DNA of 64,000 nt, from NCBI GenBank assembly GCA_049275655.1, contig JBASUY010000030.1, forward strand, positions 1 to 64,000. The letters run 5' to 3'. A model generated the notes under the pieces. That model was given only the letters and a program-made list of their open reading frames with translations, was not told where the DNA came from and ran no database searches. Of this stretch, positions 7,560-15,034 are shown piece by piece. The stretch's first letter is position 1. Every line of letters begins with the position of its first letter. Made by a program: the position numbers and the translations under genes. The DNA is from Sherwoodlollariibacterium sp049275655. Lineage in GTDB: Bacteria; Omnitrophota; Gorgyraeia; Gygaellales; Profunditerraquicolaceae.

Positions 7560-9377
7560 CTACACTGGATCTATATCTACAGTTGTTATTATACCCGAAT
7601 ACCTCGTATCCTTTAAATGATTTTTCAAGAACTTGCTTAAGGTTAATGGGCTTGAAGCACTGAATAGTATCTGCCAGTAGTAATTACCGCGCAGTTTTGG
7701 GGGCTCACCCGGATTTATAGAGAGGGTTTTTATACCTCTACTACCTTCTTTTAATTTTTCAAATAAGTTTTCTGCTGCTTTTTTAACCTTATCCTCCACT
7801 CTTCCGCGCAGTTTTAAAAGCGCCATACTCTTAAATGGAGGGTATTTAAGTTGTTTCCTCAATTTTAACTCCTGCGTGTAAAAAATCTGCGGGTCTTTCT
7901 TTTCTAAAGACTTAAAAATATGATGCCGGGGATAAGTTGTTAAGATAATTATTTTTTTAGATGTTAAGGCAACTAACCCTGACAATAAATAAAAGACCTT
8001 TTCTGCGGCCATAAAGTCAACGCGATTTAAGGCATTATCAATATTTAATACGCAGATTAAGTCAAAATCATTACCCTCTTCCTTTAGTATGGCACTTGTT
8101 GAGACAATGATATCCTTTCCGATACGCGCTTGAGGGAATATACGTGCAAGCTCACTTTCAACTTTATCCGTACCTAAACCAAAGTATTTAATATAGCCGG
8201 CATTACAATTCGGACAGATATCAGGAGGCGTCATCTTAAAAGCGCAGTGGCGGCATTTTAATAGATTTTGATCATAATGATAAACTAAGCTTGTATTGCA
8301 CGCCGGGCATTTTAATGCCTTGCCACAGTTATGGCAGGCAGAAAAAGTTGCAAAACCCCTACGGTTTATAAAGACGAGGGTTTTACCCTTTTGGGAGAGT
8401 ACAGAAAATATAGCATCTGTTACTGCCCTAGGAAATATCGCCTTGCTTTTTCTATCAGCATAAGGCATGCGCTTGGTATCTATTATAGATATCTCTGGAT
8501 ACGGCTTTACCCTATTTAAGATTTGATAGGTAGCTTTCTTCTCTTGTGTGAGAAAAAAACTCTCCACAGAAGGGCTTGTACTTTCTAAAATAACCTGGGC
8601 ACCCTCTGTCTCTGCACGCATAAAAGCTATTTGGCGAGCGTGATAATGAGGAGACTGCTCCTGTTTATAAACTGAATCTTCCTCACGGTCTATGATAATT
8701 AACTTTAAGTTATTAAGCGGAGCAAAGATAGCTGAACGAGTCCCTACAACTACACACCTCTGCTTAAGGCGCGCCTCCTGCCAAATTAAAGACTCATCTT
8801 TCTCTTTACGGTGAAAAAGGAAAACATCTTTTATCCGAGCTTTCTCAAAAATGTCTTTGGCTTTTAAGAGTGTCTGTATGTCGCTGAATAATACTATTAC
8901 GGAGTTGCCCGCGCTCTCTGCCTTCTTTAACTCCTCTATATAAAACTCCCACCTCTTCCCCGGCTCCCTCCCCTCTAATACCTGGGGGACGCTCCCGGAG
9001 GGGCTACTTGCCGTTTTCAAAAGCGAAGTAGTACCTTGGGGAGCGTCCCCCAGGGTTTTGCCTTTACGAAGTTGTAAGGGTAACATTGCTTCTATTGCTT
9101 CGCCGTAGGAAGAACAGCAATAATCAGCTAAGCTTCTGGCAAGCAAAAGTAGGTTCTTACTTAATAAAGGACTCTTGTCAATCAACCCTAAAATCTCTTT
9201 AACCTTCTTTATCTTTGTCCTCTTTGCTAATCCAACTACATACCCGACTGACTTTTTATTACGGAAATTAACCCAAGCCCTTGCGCCAATAGAAACCTCC
9301 TTCTCCAATTCTTTTGGCACAAGGTAATCAAAAGCGCAATCTAAAGGCAACCCTAAAACAACCTTAACGTATAACAT
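7560..9377 (-). CDS. priA: PriA-like primosome protein, degenerate helicase
   Basis: PriA restarts stalled replication forks. The 3'-DNA-binding domain is recognisable (LDCAFDYLVP near the start). So are the GTRSAIFAPL segment, the SPHYHAR segment, eight zinc-ribbon cysteines (about residues 348, 351, 357, 360, 375, 378, 388, 391) and the C-terminal domain. The helicase motifs are not intact. The position of the Walker A loop reads GREPGKR with no Ser/Thr, the DEEH box reads DREE, and the motif V and VI regions lack the IAKGHDF and QVAGRAGR signatures. The winged-helix region seems missing: only about 35 residues separate the first domain from the Walker A position, and about 26 of them are encoded by a palindromic repeat. 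The ATG at 9377 has a good ribosome binding site (AGGAGA, 6-7 nt away). Deinococcus PriA is a known pseudohelicase precedent. Confidence 0.88.
   Translation of the reverse strand: MLYVKVVLGLPLDCAFDYLVPKELEKEVSIGARAWVNFRNKKSVGYVVGLAKRTKIKKVKEILGLIDKSPLLSKNLLLLARSLADYCCSSYGEAIEAMLPLQLRKGKTLGDAPQGTTSLLKTASSPSGSVPQVLEGREPGKRWEFYIEELKKAESAGNSVIVLFSDIQTLLKAKDIFEKARIKDVFLFHRKEKDESLIWQEARLKQRCVVVGTRSAIFAPLNNLKLIIIDREEDSVYKQEQSPHYHARQIAFMRAETEGAQVILESTSPSVESFFLTQEKKATYQILNRVKPYPEISIIDTKRMPYADRKSKAIFPRAVTDAIFSVLSQKGKTLVFINRRGFATFSACHNCGKALKCPACNTSLVYHYDQNLLKCRHCAFKMTPPDICPNCNAGYIKYFGLGTDKVESELARIFPQARIGKDIIVSTSAILKEEGNDFDLICVLNIDNALNRVDFMAAEKVFYLLSGLVALTSKKIIILTTYPRHHIFKSLEKKDPQIFYTQELKLRKQLKYPPFKSMALLKLRGRVEDKVKKAAENLFEKLKEGSRGIKTLSINPGEPPKLRGNYYWQILFSASSPLTLSKFLKNHLKDTRYSGIITTVDIDPV
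8981..9054. repeat. Family A palindromic element inside priA
   Basis: This is a 74-bp element with perfect 16-bp inverted ends (CCTGGGGGACGCTCCC and its complement) enclosing imperfectly paired arms. It lies wholly inside the priA-like reading frame and encodes about residues 108-133 (LGDAPQGTTSLL... to ...SGSVPQV). Related copies occur at 10472-10588, 36429-36474, 38126-38242 and 44305-44360. Confidence 0.9.
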
Positions 9378-10455
9378 TAGATATCTCCTGGCAGGCAAAG
9401 GGCTTTTTTACCCACTCTAACCTCTCCTTCATCTCTTCAAGCTTAGCAGGATTATTCTTTAAAACTATAATTATATCTCTTAACTCCTTAAGACTTTTCG
9501 GAACGAAACCAACCCCCATATCTTGCATCGCCTCAACATTACTAGCCTCCTGTCCCGGGATAATAGAAATAAAAATCGGAACTAACCCCATATTAATGAT
9601 CTCAGCTATAGTAGAACCCCCTGCCTTTGTCACAATGCAATCAGAGACCGCCATTAACTCTTCGGTATTATTTATATACCCAAAAACTTTTACATTCGGC
9701 AATCTCTCCCTTAAAAGCCTCTTACACAACTTCTCATTAGACGCACAAACCACCAACACCTGCGCCTTAAAAGAAAGCATCCAAGCAATCTTCTTTAAGG
9801 GTCCTGTGCCAAAGCTTCCGGTCATAAGCATAACCGTAAACTTATCCGGATTAATCCCGATTTTCTCTGCCAGCGCCTTGCGGTCAAATTCTTTCAAAAA
9901 CTTCTGATGAAAAGGAAGGCCAAATACTTTTATTTTTTCTTCCCTAACCCCCTCGCTTAAAAGCCGCTTCTTAGTAAAATCAGACGCTACAATATAAAAA
10001 TCAGTCCCTTGCGCAATCCAATAAGGATGAACGCCAAAATCAGTAATAATCGTCATCAACTTTGAGGTAATTTTCTTCTTGCGCTTTAATAACGCGGCAA
10101 TATCCGCAGAGAGGAAATGCGTAGAGATAATATAATCGGGGTTTTTGCGGATAAGATAACGGATAAAACTTAAAGAATTGATATTATTTACAAATGTAGC
10201 AATCGGCGCGCTTAAAAAACGAAAGGCCTTAAACTCTGTCAACCAAAAAGCAAACCACCAAAGCCCAACCGCATACCTAACAAGAAAAGAATATCCTACA
10301 ATATAATCAAATCTAAATAGGGCATTCGTCCTATCTAAGACGTCAATAATTTTTAAGGATAAATCCGGGCGGTTTGCCTTTAAATAATCATAGACTGCCT
10401 CTGCTGCGCGCCTATGCCCTGCGCCTGCCGAAGCATACACAATCAAAACTCTCAT
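9364..10455 (-). CDS. MGDG-synthase/UgtP-like glycosyltransferase
   Basis: This is a GT-B glycosyltransferase of the MurG/monogalactosyldiacylglycerol-synthase type. It starts MRVLIVYASAGAGHRRAAEAVYDYL, the N-terminal motif of that family. Later segments are TIITDFGVHPYW, the glycine-rich MLMTGSFGTGPLKK, and KAGGSTIAEI...GQEASN at the nucleotide-sugar site. It probably transfers a hexose to a diacylglycerol-like lipid acceptor at the membrane. I use the ATG at 10455, which has AAAGGA 9-10 nt upstream. An ATG at 10497 only adds residues encoded by a palindromic repeat (APTGASPRL). It overlaps the priA-like gene by about 14 bp. Confidence 0.82.
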   Translation of the reverse strand: MRVLIVYASAGAGHRRAAEAVYDYLKANRPDLSLKIIDVLDRTNALFRFDYIVGYSFLVRYAVGLWWFAFWLTEFKAFRFLSAPIATFVNNINSLSFIRYLIRKNPDYIISTHFLSADIAALLKRKKKITSKLMTIITDFGVHPYWIAQGTDFYIVASDFTKKRLLSEGVREEKIKVFGLPFHQKFLKEFDRKALAEKIGINPDKFTVMLMTGSFGTGPLKKIAWMLSFKAQVLVVCASNEKLCKRLLRERLPNVKVFGYINNTEELMAVSDCIVTKAGGSTIAEIINMGLVPIFISIIPGQEASNVEAMQDMGVGFVPKSLKELRDIIIVLKNNPAKLEEMKERLEWVKKPFACQEISNVIR

Positions 10456-10471
10456 ACGCCTATCCTTTAAC

Positions 10472-10588
10472 CTAGGGGACGCTCCCGTAGGAGCCACCCT
10501 CCATTGACTTTTGGCTAAAAATTAAAGATTTTTTATCAAAAACAGGTATTTTTGAGAGCAGGGTGGTACCTTGGGGAGCGTCCCCCAG
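10472..10588. repeat. Family A palindromic element, full length
   Basis: This is a 117-bp element between the glycosyltransferase and the GmhB-like gene. Its outer ends are inverted repeats (CTAGGGGACGCTCCC against GGGGAGCGTCCCCCAG), with second arms GAGCCACCC and GGGTGGTACC and an A/T-rich centre containing TTTTGGCTAAAAA. The centre matches, in opposite orientation, the element at 38126-38242. It supplies the last ~16 codons and the stop of the phosphatase gene. Confidence 0.88.
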
Positions 10589-11126
10589 CTTTTAAGAGGT
10601 ATTTTGCCGCGCTATAGAGGTCCTTAAAGGTAAAGTCAGGAGCAACCTCCCATTTAAGCTTATTTTTTAACTTTTCTTTTCCCGAAAAGACAAGGATAGA
10701 TTTACAACCGGCGTTTTTAGCGGCAAACACATCGCGGATAGTATCCCCGATAAAAAAAGCCTTTTTAAGGTTAATCTTAAACTCGCGCGCAGCCTTCTTT
10801 AGCATCCCCGGCTTTGGCTTACGACAAGAGCAACCTGCGTTTTTATGATGGGTGCAATAATAAACCTTATCAATATGCCCGCCTGCTTTTTTAACCTCTA
10901 AAAGCATAAAAGAGGTTATTTTATCTAAAGTCTTTTGGCTGTATATGCCCCTGCCAACTCCGGCTTGGTTAGAGGCAACAAATATCTTATACCCTGCCTT
11001 ACTTAAAAGTGCTATCGCCTTCTTTGCCTTTGGCAAAAACTTAAACTTAACCAAAGACGTTACATACTCCCTATCCCCAGGGTATTTGTTAATAACCCCG
11101 TCCCTATCCAAAAACACAACCCTCAT
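10536..11126 (-). CDS. gmhB: GmhB-like HAD phosphatase (histidinol-phosphatase superfamily)
   Basis: This is a HAD-IIIA phosphatase resembling D-glycero-D-manno-heptose-1,7-bisphosphate phosphatase, which acts in ADP-heptose synthesis for LPS core. The N-terminal VFLDRDGVI holds nucleophile Asp7 and Asp9. SNQAG is motif II. The zinc loop CTHHKNAGCSCRKPKPGM is typical of GmhB, and GDTIRDVFAAKNAG is motif III/IV. I start at the ATG at 11126. Five extra upstream residues (MGVPN) would come from a 90-bp repeat. The C-terminal ~16 residues (AGGRSPRYHPALKN...) are encoded by a palindromic element, so the native C terminus has probably been replaced. Neighbouring heptosyltransferase-like genes fit an LPS role. 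Confidence 0.85.
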   Translation of the reverse strand: MRVVFLDRDGVINKYPGDREYVTSLVKFKFLPKAKKAIALLSKAGYKIFVASNQAGVGRGIYSQKTLDKITSFMLLEVKKAGGHIDKVYYCTHHKNAGCSCRKPKPGMLKKAAREFKINLKKAFFIGDTIRDVFAAKNAGCKSILVFSGKEKLKNKLKWEVAPDFTFKDLYSAAKYLLKAGGRSPRYHPALKNTCF

Positions 11127-11127
11127 A

Positions 11128-11217
11128 TTAGGGACACCCAACTTGCCAATCGGGCGGCTGTCCCCGCTCCTTTCTATTTGGGGACACCCGTAGCTTTAGC
11201 AGATTGGGTGTCCCTGT
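11128..11217. repeat. Family C 90-bp palindromic element, copy 1
   Basis: This 90-bp segment is identical to 48923-49012. Its ends are perfect 12-bp inverted repeats (AGGGACACCCAA and TTGGGTGTCCCT) around a second inner stem-loop (GGCTGTCCCC and GGGGACACCC, one mismatch). It begins 1 nt from the gmhB start codon and reaches into the 3' end of the GT2 gene, encoding its last residues and stop. Confidence 0.95.
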
Positions 11218-11953
11218 TAAGCATTTCTTTGTATTTTGCGTAACTTAATATTTGATATAAAGTATCAAAAAAAGCAATAATAAACCCATACATTCCGTCT
11301 TTATAGGCCTTCTTACGCAGATAACGCCTGAAGAAACGATCCACCGCCCTCCAAATTATATGCCCCAAACTCATCTTACGCCCTGTATTAATCCACTTTT
11401 TTGCCTCCAAAGTGGACTGACGGTTAACGCTATTAAGAAAGTGCTCTAAATCCGGATACCCTTTATGAATTATATCCGATTTTAAACGACCACACTTCCC
11501 TTCAATAAAAGCCCTGGGGTGCACCTCAACCTCTTCGTACTTAAACTTATCTCTCCTAAATAACCGCACCTTAGAAGCAGGGTACCACCCCCCATACCTT
11601 ACCCAATAATTACTAATATAATTGCGTAACGGAATACTAAACGCCACAAATTCCTCAGACTGAATTGCCTGTTCAATCTCTATCTTTAACTCAGGCGTTA
11701 CGGACTCATCCGCATCTAAACTTAAAGCCCAAGGATTCCGCGCCTGTGCATACGCCCAATTCCTATGAGTTCCCTCAACATCCATCTTCCTTACAAAAAC
11801 CTTTGCCCCAAACCCTTTAACAATCTCTATTGTCTTATCCGTACTTTCATCATCAACTACTATAATTTCATCTGCCCATTTAACAGACTCAAGACACTCT
11901 GCAATACACGCCTCTTCATTCTTTGTTATAACGACTACTGATAATTTAGCCAT
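11174..11953 (-). CDS. GT2 glycosyltransferase, WaaE/KdtX-like
   Basis: This is a GT-A family 2 enzyme of about 259 aa. It has LSVVVITKNEEACIAECLESV at the N terminus, the nucleotide-binding VVDDESTD (33-39) and the metal-binding SLDADES (DXD at 80-82). The WVRYGGWYPASKVRLFRRD segment is typical of the LPS-core beta-1,4-glucosyltransferase WaaE/KdtX type. It probably extends LPS core or a related glycolipid on the cytoplasmic face. The last 13 residues (RDTQSAKATGVPK) and the stop are encoded by the 90-bp repeat, so the native tail has been replaced. It overlaps the upstream aminotransferase gene by 8 bp. Confidence 0.85.
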   Translation of the reverse strand: MAKLSVVVITKNEEACIAECLESVKWADEIIVVDDESTDKTIEIVKGFGAKVFVRKMDVEGTHRNWAYAQARNPWALSLDADESVTPELKIEIEQAIQSEEFVAFSIPLRNYISNYWVRYGGWYPASKVRLFRRDKFKYEEVEVHPRAFIEGKCGRLKSDIIHKGYPDLEHFLNSVNRQSTLEAKKWINTGRKMSLGHIIWRAVDRFFRRYLRKKAYKDGMYGFIIAFFDTLYQILSYAKYKEMLNRDTQSAKATGVPK

Positions 11954-13058
11954 TAAGAAACTCCTTTATAGTTGAAATAATAAACTCTCTTTCCATCAAA
12001 CTTAACCCAGGATCAATAGGAATCGCCAAGGTCTCCTTTGCCGCTCTCTCTGTCTCAGGAAAATCTCCCCTTTTGTATCCCAAATAAGTAAAACACTTCT
12101 GTAAATGTAGGGGAATAGAATAAAATATGCGCGAGTCAATACCTTTGCTTTTAAGAAATTTAAGCAATCCGTCTCTATTTTTAGCTACCCTTAATACATA
12201 CTGGTGGTAAATATGCGTTGAGCAGTTGCTAACAAAAGGCGTTATTACCGGTAAACCTCTCAAACCCTTATTATAATATACTGCCAACGCCTGCCTCTCT
12301 TTATTCCATTTATCCAAATACTTTAACTTAAGATTAAGAACTGCCCCTTGAATCCCATCCATACGGTTATTACGGCCCAATAAAAGATGAATGTATTTAT
12401 CTTTATTCCCTTGATTGCGCAATATCCTTATCTTCTCTGCTATAGTTTTACTATTAGTCAAAACCATTCCTGCATCCCCAAATGCGCCTAAGTTCTTCCC
12501 CGGGAAAAAACTAACGCTCCCGCAGTCTCCGATTGTTCCGGCTTTTCTTCCACAATATTCTGCTCCGAATGCCTGCGCAGCATCTTCAATAACCTTTAAT
12601 TTATACTTACGCGCTATCTTCATAACTCCGCCCATATCCACGCATTGGCCATAAAGATGAACGGGAATAATAGCTTTTATTTTATTCTTTCTCTTTAGTA
12701 TCTTCCCTATACTCTCAATGGAAATATTATAAGAATTCGGGTCAATATCCGCAAAAACCGGTATAGCCCCTATAGCTGAAATTGCTCCTGCTGTAGCATA
12801 ATAAGTAAACGCAGGACAGATTACCCCATCACCCGGCTTAATACCTAAGGCAAGCAAGCTTAAAGAGATTGAATCAGTCCCATTTGATACACCTATGGCA
12901 TATTTACAACCACAGTATTTAACAACACTCTCCTCAAACTCCTCAACTGCCTTGCCTAAGATAAAAGAGGCATTATCTATAACTTTTGCTATTGCGCTAT
13001 CTATCTTTTTTCTTATTGGCTTAATCTGCCTCTTTAAATTTAATGCCGGTATTTTCAT
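11946..13058 (-). CDS. DegT/DnrJ/EryC1 sugar aminotransferase
   Basis: This is a PLP-dependent sugar aminotransferase of about 370 aa that installs an amino group on a nucleotide-bound keto-sugar. The substrate-loop GVSNGTDS (56-63), EDAAQAFGAE (158-167) and SFFPGKNLGAFGDAGMV, with the probable PLP lysine Lys188, identify the family. It overlaps the GT2 gene and follows the GT9 gene across a palindromic repeat. Which keto-sugar it uses, and at C3 or C4, cannot be decided. The CapD-type dehydratase at 16223-18070 could supply a 4-keto-6-deoxy substrate. Confidence 0.88.
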   Translation of the reverse strand: MKIPALNLKRQIKPIRKKIDSAIAKVIDNASFILGKAVEEFEESVVKYCGCKYAIGVSNGTDSISLSLLALGIKPGDGVICPAFTYYATAGAISAIGAIPVFADIDPNSYNISIESIGKILKRKNKIKAIIPVHLYGQCVDMGGVMKIARKYKLKVIEDAAQAFGAEYCGRKAGTIGDCGSVSFFPGKNLGAFGDAGMVLTNSKTIAEKIRILRNQGNKDKYIHLLLGRNNRMDGIQGAVLNLKLKYLDKWNKERQALAVYYNKGLRGLPVITPFVSNCSTHIYHQYVLRVAKNRDGLLKFLKSKGIDSRIFYSIPLHLQKCFTYLGYKRGDFPETERAAKETLAIPIDPGLSLMEREFIISTIKEFLNG

Positions 13059-13081
13059 TCTTCTCCTTTTGACTACCTCTT

Positions 13082-13135
13082 AGGGACTGTCCCCGCAGAG
13101 AGCTACCCCTGATAGAAACCAAGGGGACTGTCCCT
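13082..13135. repeat. Family B palindromic element
   Basis: AGGGACTGTCCCC (13082-13094) and GGGGACTGTCCCT (13123-13135) are inverted arms around a 28-nt centre, paired except for the central A/T position. The right arm overlaps the last 2 bp of the GT9 stop codon. Other GGGACAG/GTCCCT copies lie at 33868, 35567 and 36759-36928. Confidence 0.8.
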
Positions 13136-14219
13136 AGATAACTCTCTCACTCAAAATCTTAACCACCGCCTCATAAACCTCATCAACACTTATCCCTTTC
13201 AAACACTCCCTATCTCTCTTACACTCAGGCAGCCTAAAATTCTTATAACAAGGCCTACATTCCCCCTGCCACGCTAAGACCTTATGATTATTATCTAAAG
13301 GAAACGGTCCATAAACCTTTTCATCTACAGGACCCATAACTGTTACTGTTTTAACCCCTAAGCCAACTGCAATATGCATTGGCCCGCCGTCATTACTGAT
13401 AAAAAGCCCGCAATTATTTATTATTGCCGGTAATAAATTAAGCCCTATCTTGCCTGTAAAATCTATAGGTTTACTGCGCATAGCATTAGTAATTACTCCT
13501 GCTAAATGTTTATCGCTCTCATCGCCAAGCAATAATATCCTTGCCTTAAACCTTTCAACTAATCTATCAGCTATCTGCGCAAACTTTAAAGCCGGCCAGT
13601 GCCTATAAACTGCATCCTTCCCCCAACTACCGCCTGCCCCGGGCGCAATACCAACTAATAAATCCTCCTCTTTTACCCCTACCTTACTAAGCATATCCTT
13701 GGCTTGCGCTCTCAAAGAACCGGGAATTTTTAAATCCAAATCTTTCCTTTTAGGGGTTATATCCAAAAAACGTAATAAATCAAGATAGTACTCTATGGCG
13801 TGCTTGTCATTATAACCGGTAATATCAATTTTATCGGTCAAAAACCTACCTCTGCCTTTATAGTTAAAACCAATCCGTTTCTTTATACCAATTATCTTAG
13901 CCAATAATCCGTAGCGGTGGTCAAGGGAAAAATCAAGGCAAAGATTAAAACGCTCTTTTTTAAGAGCCAAGACAAGCTTTAAAGAATTTAAAAACCCCTT
14001 AAAAAATGATTCCTTGTATAGTTTTTTAATATCTCCGCGCGATAAGGCAAATACTTTGTTAATTTTAGAATTATTTTCTAATAGCGGCTTTACCCTTAAA
14101 TTACACCAATACCCGATAAAACACTCAGGATACACCTCTTTTAATGCCCTAATAACCGGCGTAGTAAAAAGAACATCCCCTATGCCAAAGGGATTGATTA
14201 TAAGAATCCTATTAATCAC
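13134..14219 (-). CDS. GT9 heptosyltransferase-family protein
   Basis: This is an ADP-heptose:LPS heptosyltransferase-like GT-B enzyme of 361 aa. It has NPFGIGDVLFTTPVIRALKEVYP at the N terminus, VGIAPGAGGSWGKD in the middle, and FISNDGGPMHIAVGLGVKTVTVMGP, the nucleotide-sugar site of family 9. It acts on the cytoplasmic face, adding heptose or a similar sugar to LPS core. It lies 5 bp downstream of a polysaccharide deacetylase gene and ends against a palindromic repeat. Together with the GmhB-like phosphatase it supports a heptose-containing core. Confidence 0.88.
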   Translation of the reverse strand: MINRILIINPFGIGDVLFTTPVIRALKEVYPECFIGYWCNLRVKPLLENNSKINKVFALSRGDIKKLYKESFFKGFLNSLKLVLALKKERFNLCLDFSLDHRYGLLAKIIGIKKRIGFNYKGRGRFLTDKIDITGYNDKHAIEYYLDLLRFLDITPKRKDLDLKIPGSLRAQAKDMLSKVGVKEEDLLVGIAPGAGGSWGKDAVYRHWPALKFAQIADRLVERFKARILLLGDESDKHLAGVITNAMRSKPIDFTGKIGLNLLPAIINNCGLFISNDGGPMHIAVGLGVKTVTVMGPVDEKVYGPFPLDNNHKVLAWQGECRPCYKNFRLPECKRDRECLKGISVDEVYEAVVKILSERVI

Positions 14220-14224
14220 TGTAA

Positions 14225-15034
14225 TTAAGGGGCTTTCGTCCTTTTAAACAAGATATAATACCCTGATAATTTAGCCCAAAAACTAAAGGGCTTATTTGTA
14301 TCAGAGTTAGTAACCTTAATTCTCTTTAGCTCATAAACATCGCGGTTATACTTTATATACCCGCGGTTCGTAGTACAAGCCCCCTTATATCCTACTTTCT
14401 TTACTAATTCTTTTGTTACTTGATTAAAAAGACCCGAAGGGTAACAAAAAAAATCTGCCGGCTTATTAATCTCTTTTTCAATTACTTTCTTAGAACCTGC
14501 CAATTCCTCTAATACTATCTTTTCATTAGTGTTTAACCCTAAATCTAAATGAGTTTTAGTATGACTTCCAAAAACTACCCCATAATTAGACATCTCCTTT
14601 ATTTCATCCCAAGAGAGAAAGAAACCTCTTTCATTATCTTTAGAATTTTTTCTTATAAGGCCAGTTATAAGGAAAATAGTCGCGGAAAATCCGTAATGCT
14701 TTAAAATAGGATAAGCATAAGTAAAGTTATCCCTACGGCCGTCATCAAAGGTAATAACAACCTTGTTTCTTTTTACTCTCTTTTTACTCTCTATTATTTT
14801 AAGCAATTCATCTAAAGATATAACCTCATACCCCTTACTCTTTAAATACTTCATTTGGCGGTTAAAGTTTTCAGGCGTAACAATTAAACTCCCTTCGCCA
14901 TAACCTATGGAATGATACATCAATATCGGAACTGTGTATCTTGGGGCAAGCCATAAATAATAAAACCCGCTTAAGAAAACTCCGGTTATTAATAGCGAAA
15001 TTATTGATAATTTTAATTTATTTATGCGCATCAT
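14225..15034 (-). CDS. Polysaccharide deacetylase (NodB domain)
   Basis: This is a carbohydrate esterase 4-type protein with one N-terminal transmembrane anchor (about 8-30) and a periplasmic NodB homology domain. Motif 1 is ITFDDGRRD, with Asp97 as base and Asp98 as metal ligand. Motif 2 is SHTKTHLDL, with His158 and His162. The strand LMYHSIGYGEGS precedes it. It should remove N- or O-acetyl groups from an amino-sugar-containing glycan. It overlaps the O-antigen-ligase gene by 17 bp and is 5 bp from the GT9 gene, so it is translated within the same operon. Confidence 0.88.
   Translation of the reverse strand: MMRINKLKLSIISLLITGVFLSGFYYLWLAPRYTVPILMYHSIGYGEGSLIVTPENFNRQMKYLKSKGYEVISLDELLKIIESKKRVKRNKVVITFDDGRRDNFTYAYPILKHYGFSATIFLITGLIRKNSKDNERGFFLSWDEIKEMSNYGVVFGSHTKTHLDLGLNTNEKIVLEELAGSKKVIEKEINKPADFFCYPSGLFNQVTKELVKKVGYKGACTTNRGYIKYNRDVYELKRIKVTNSDTNKPFSFWAKLSGYYILFKRTKAP

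Noticed and set aside
10456..10497. Longer start for the MGDG-synthase-like glycosyltransferase
   Set aside because: The extra 14 residues are encoded by the palindromic element, and the ATG at 10455 has a proper ribosome binding site and matches the family start.
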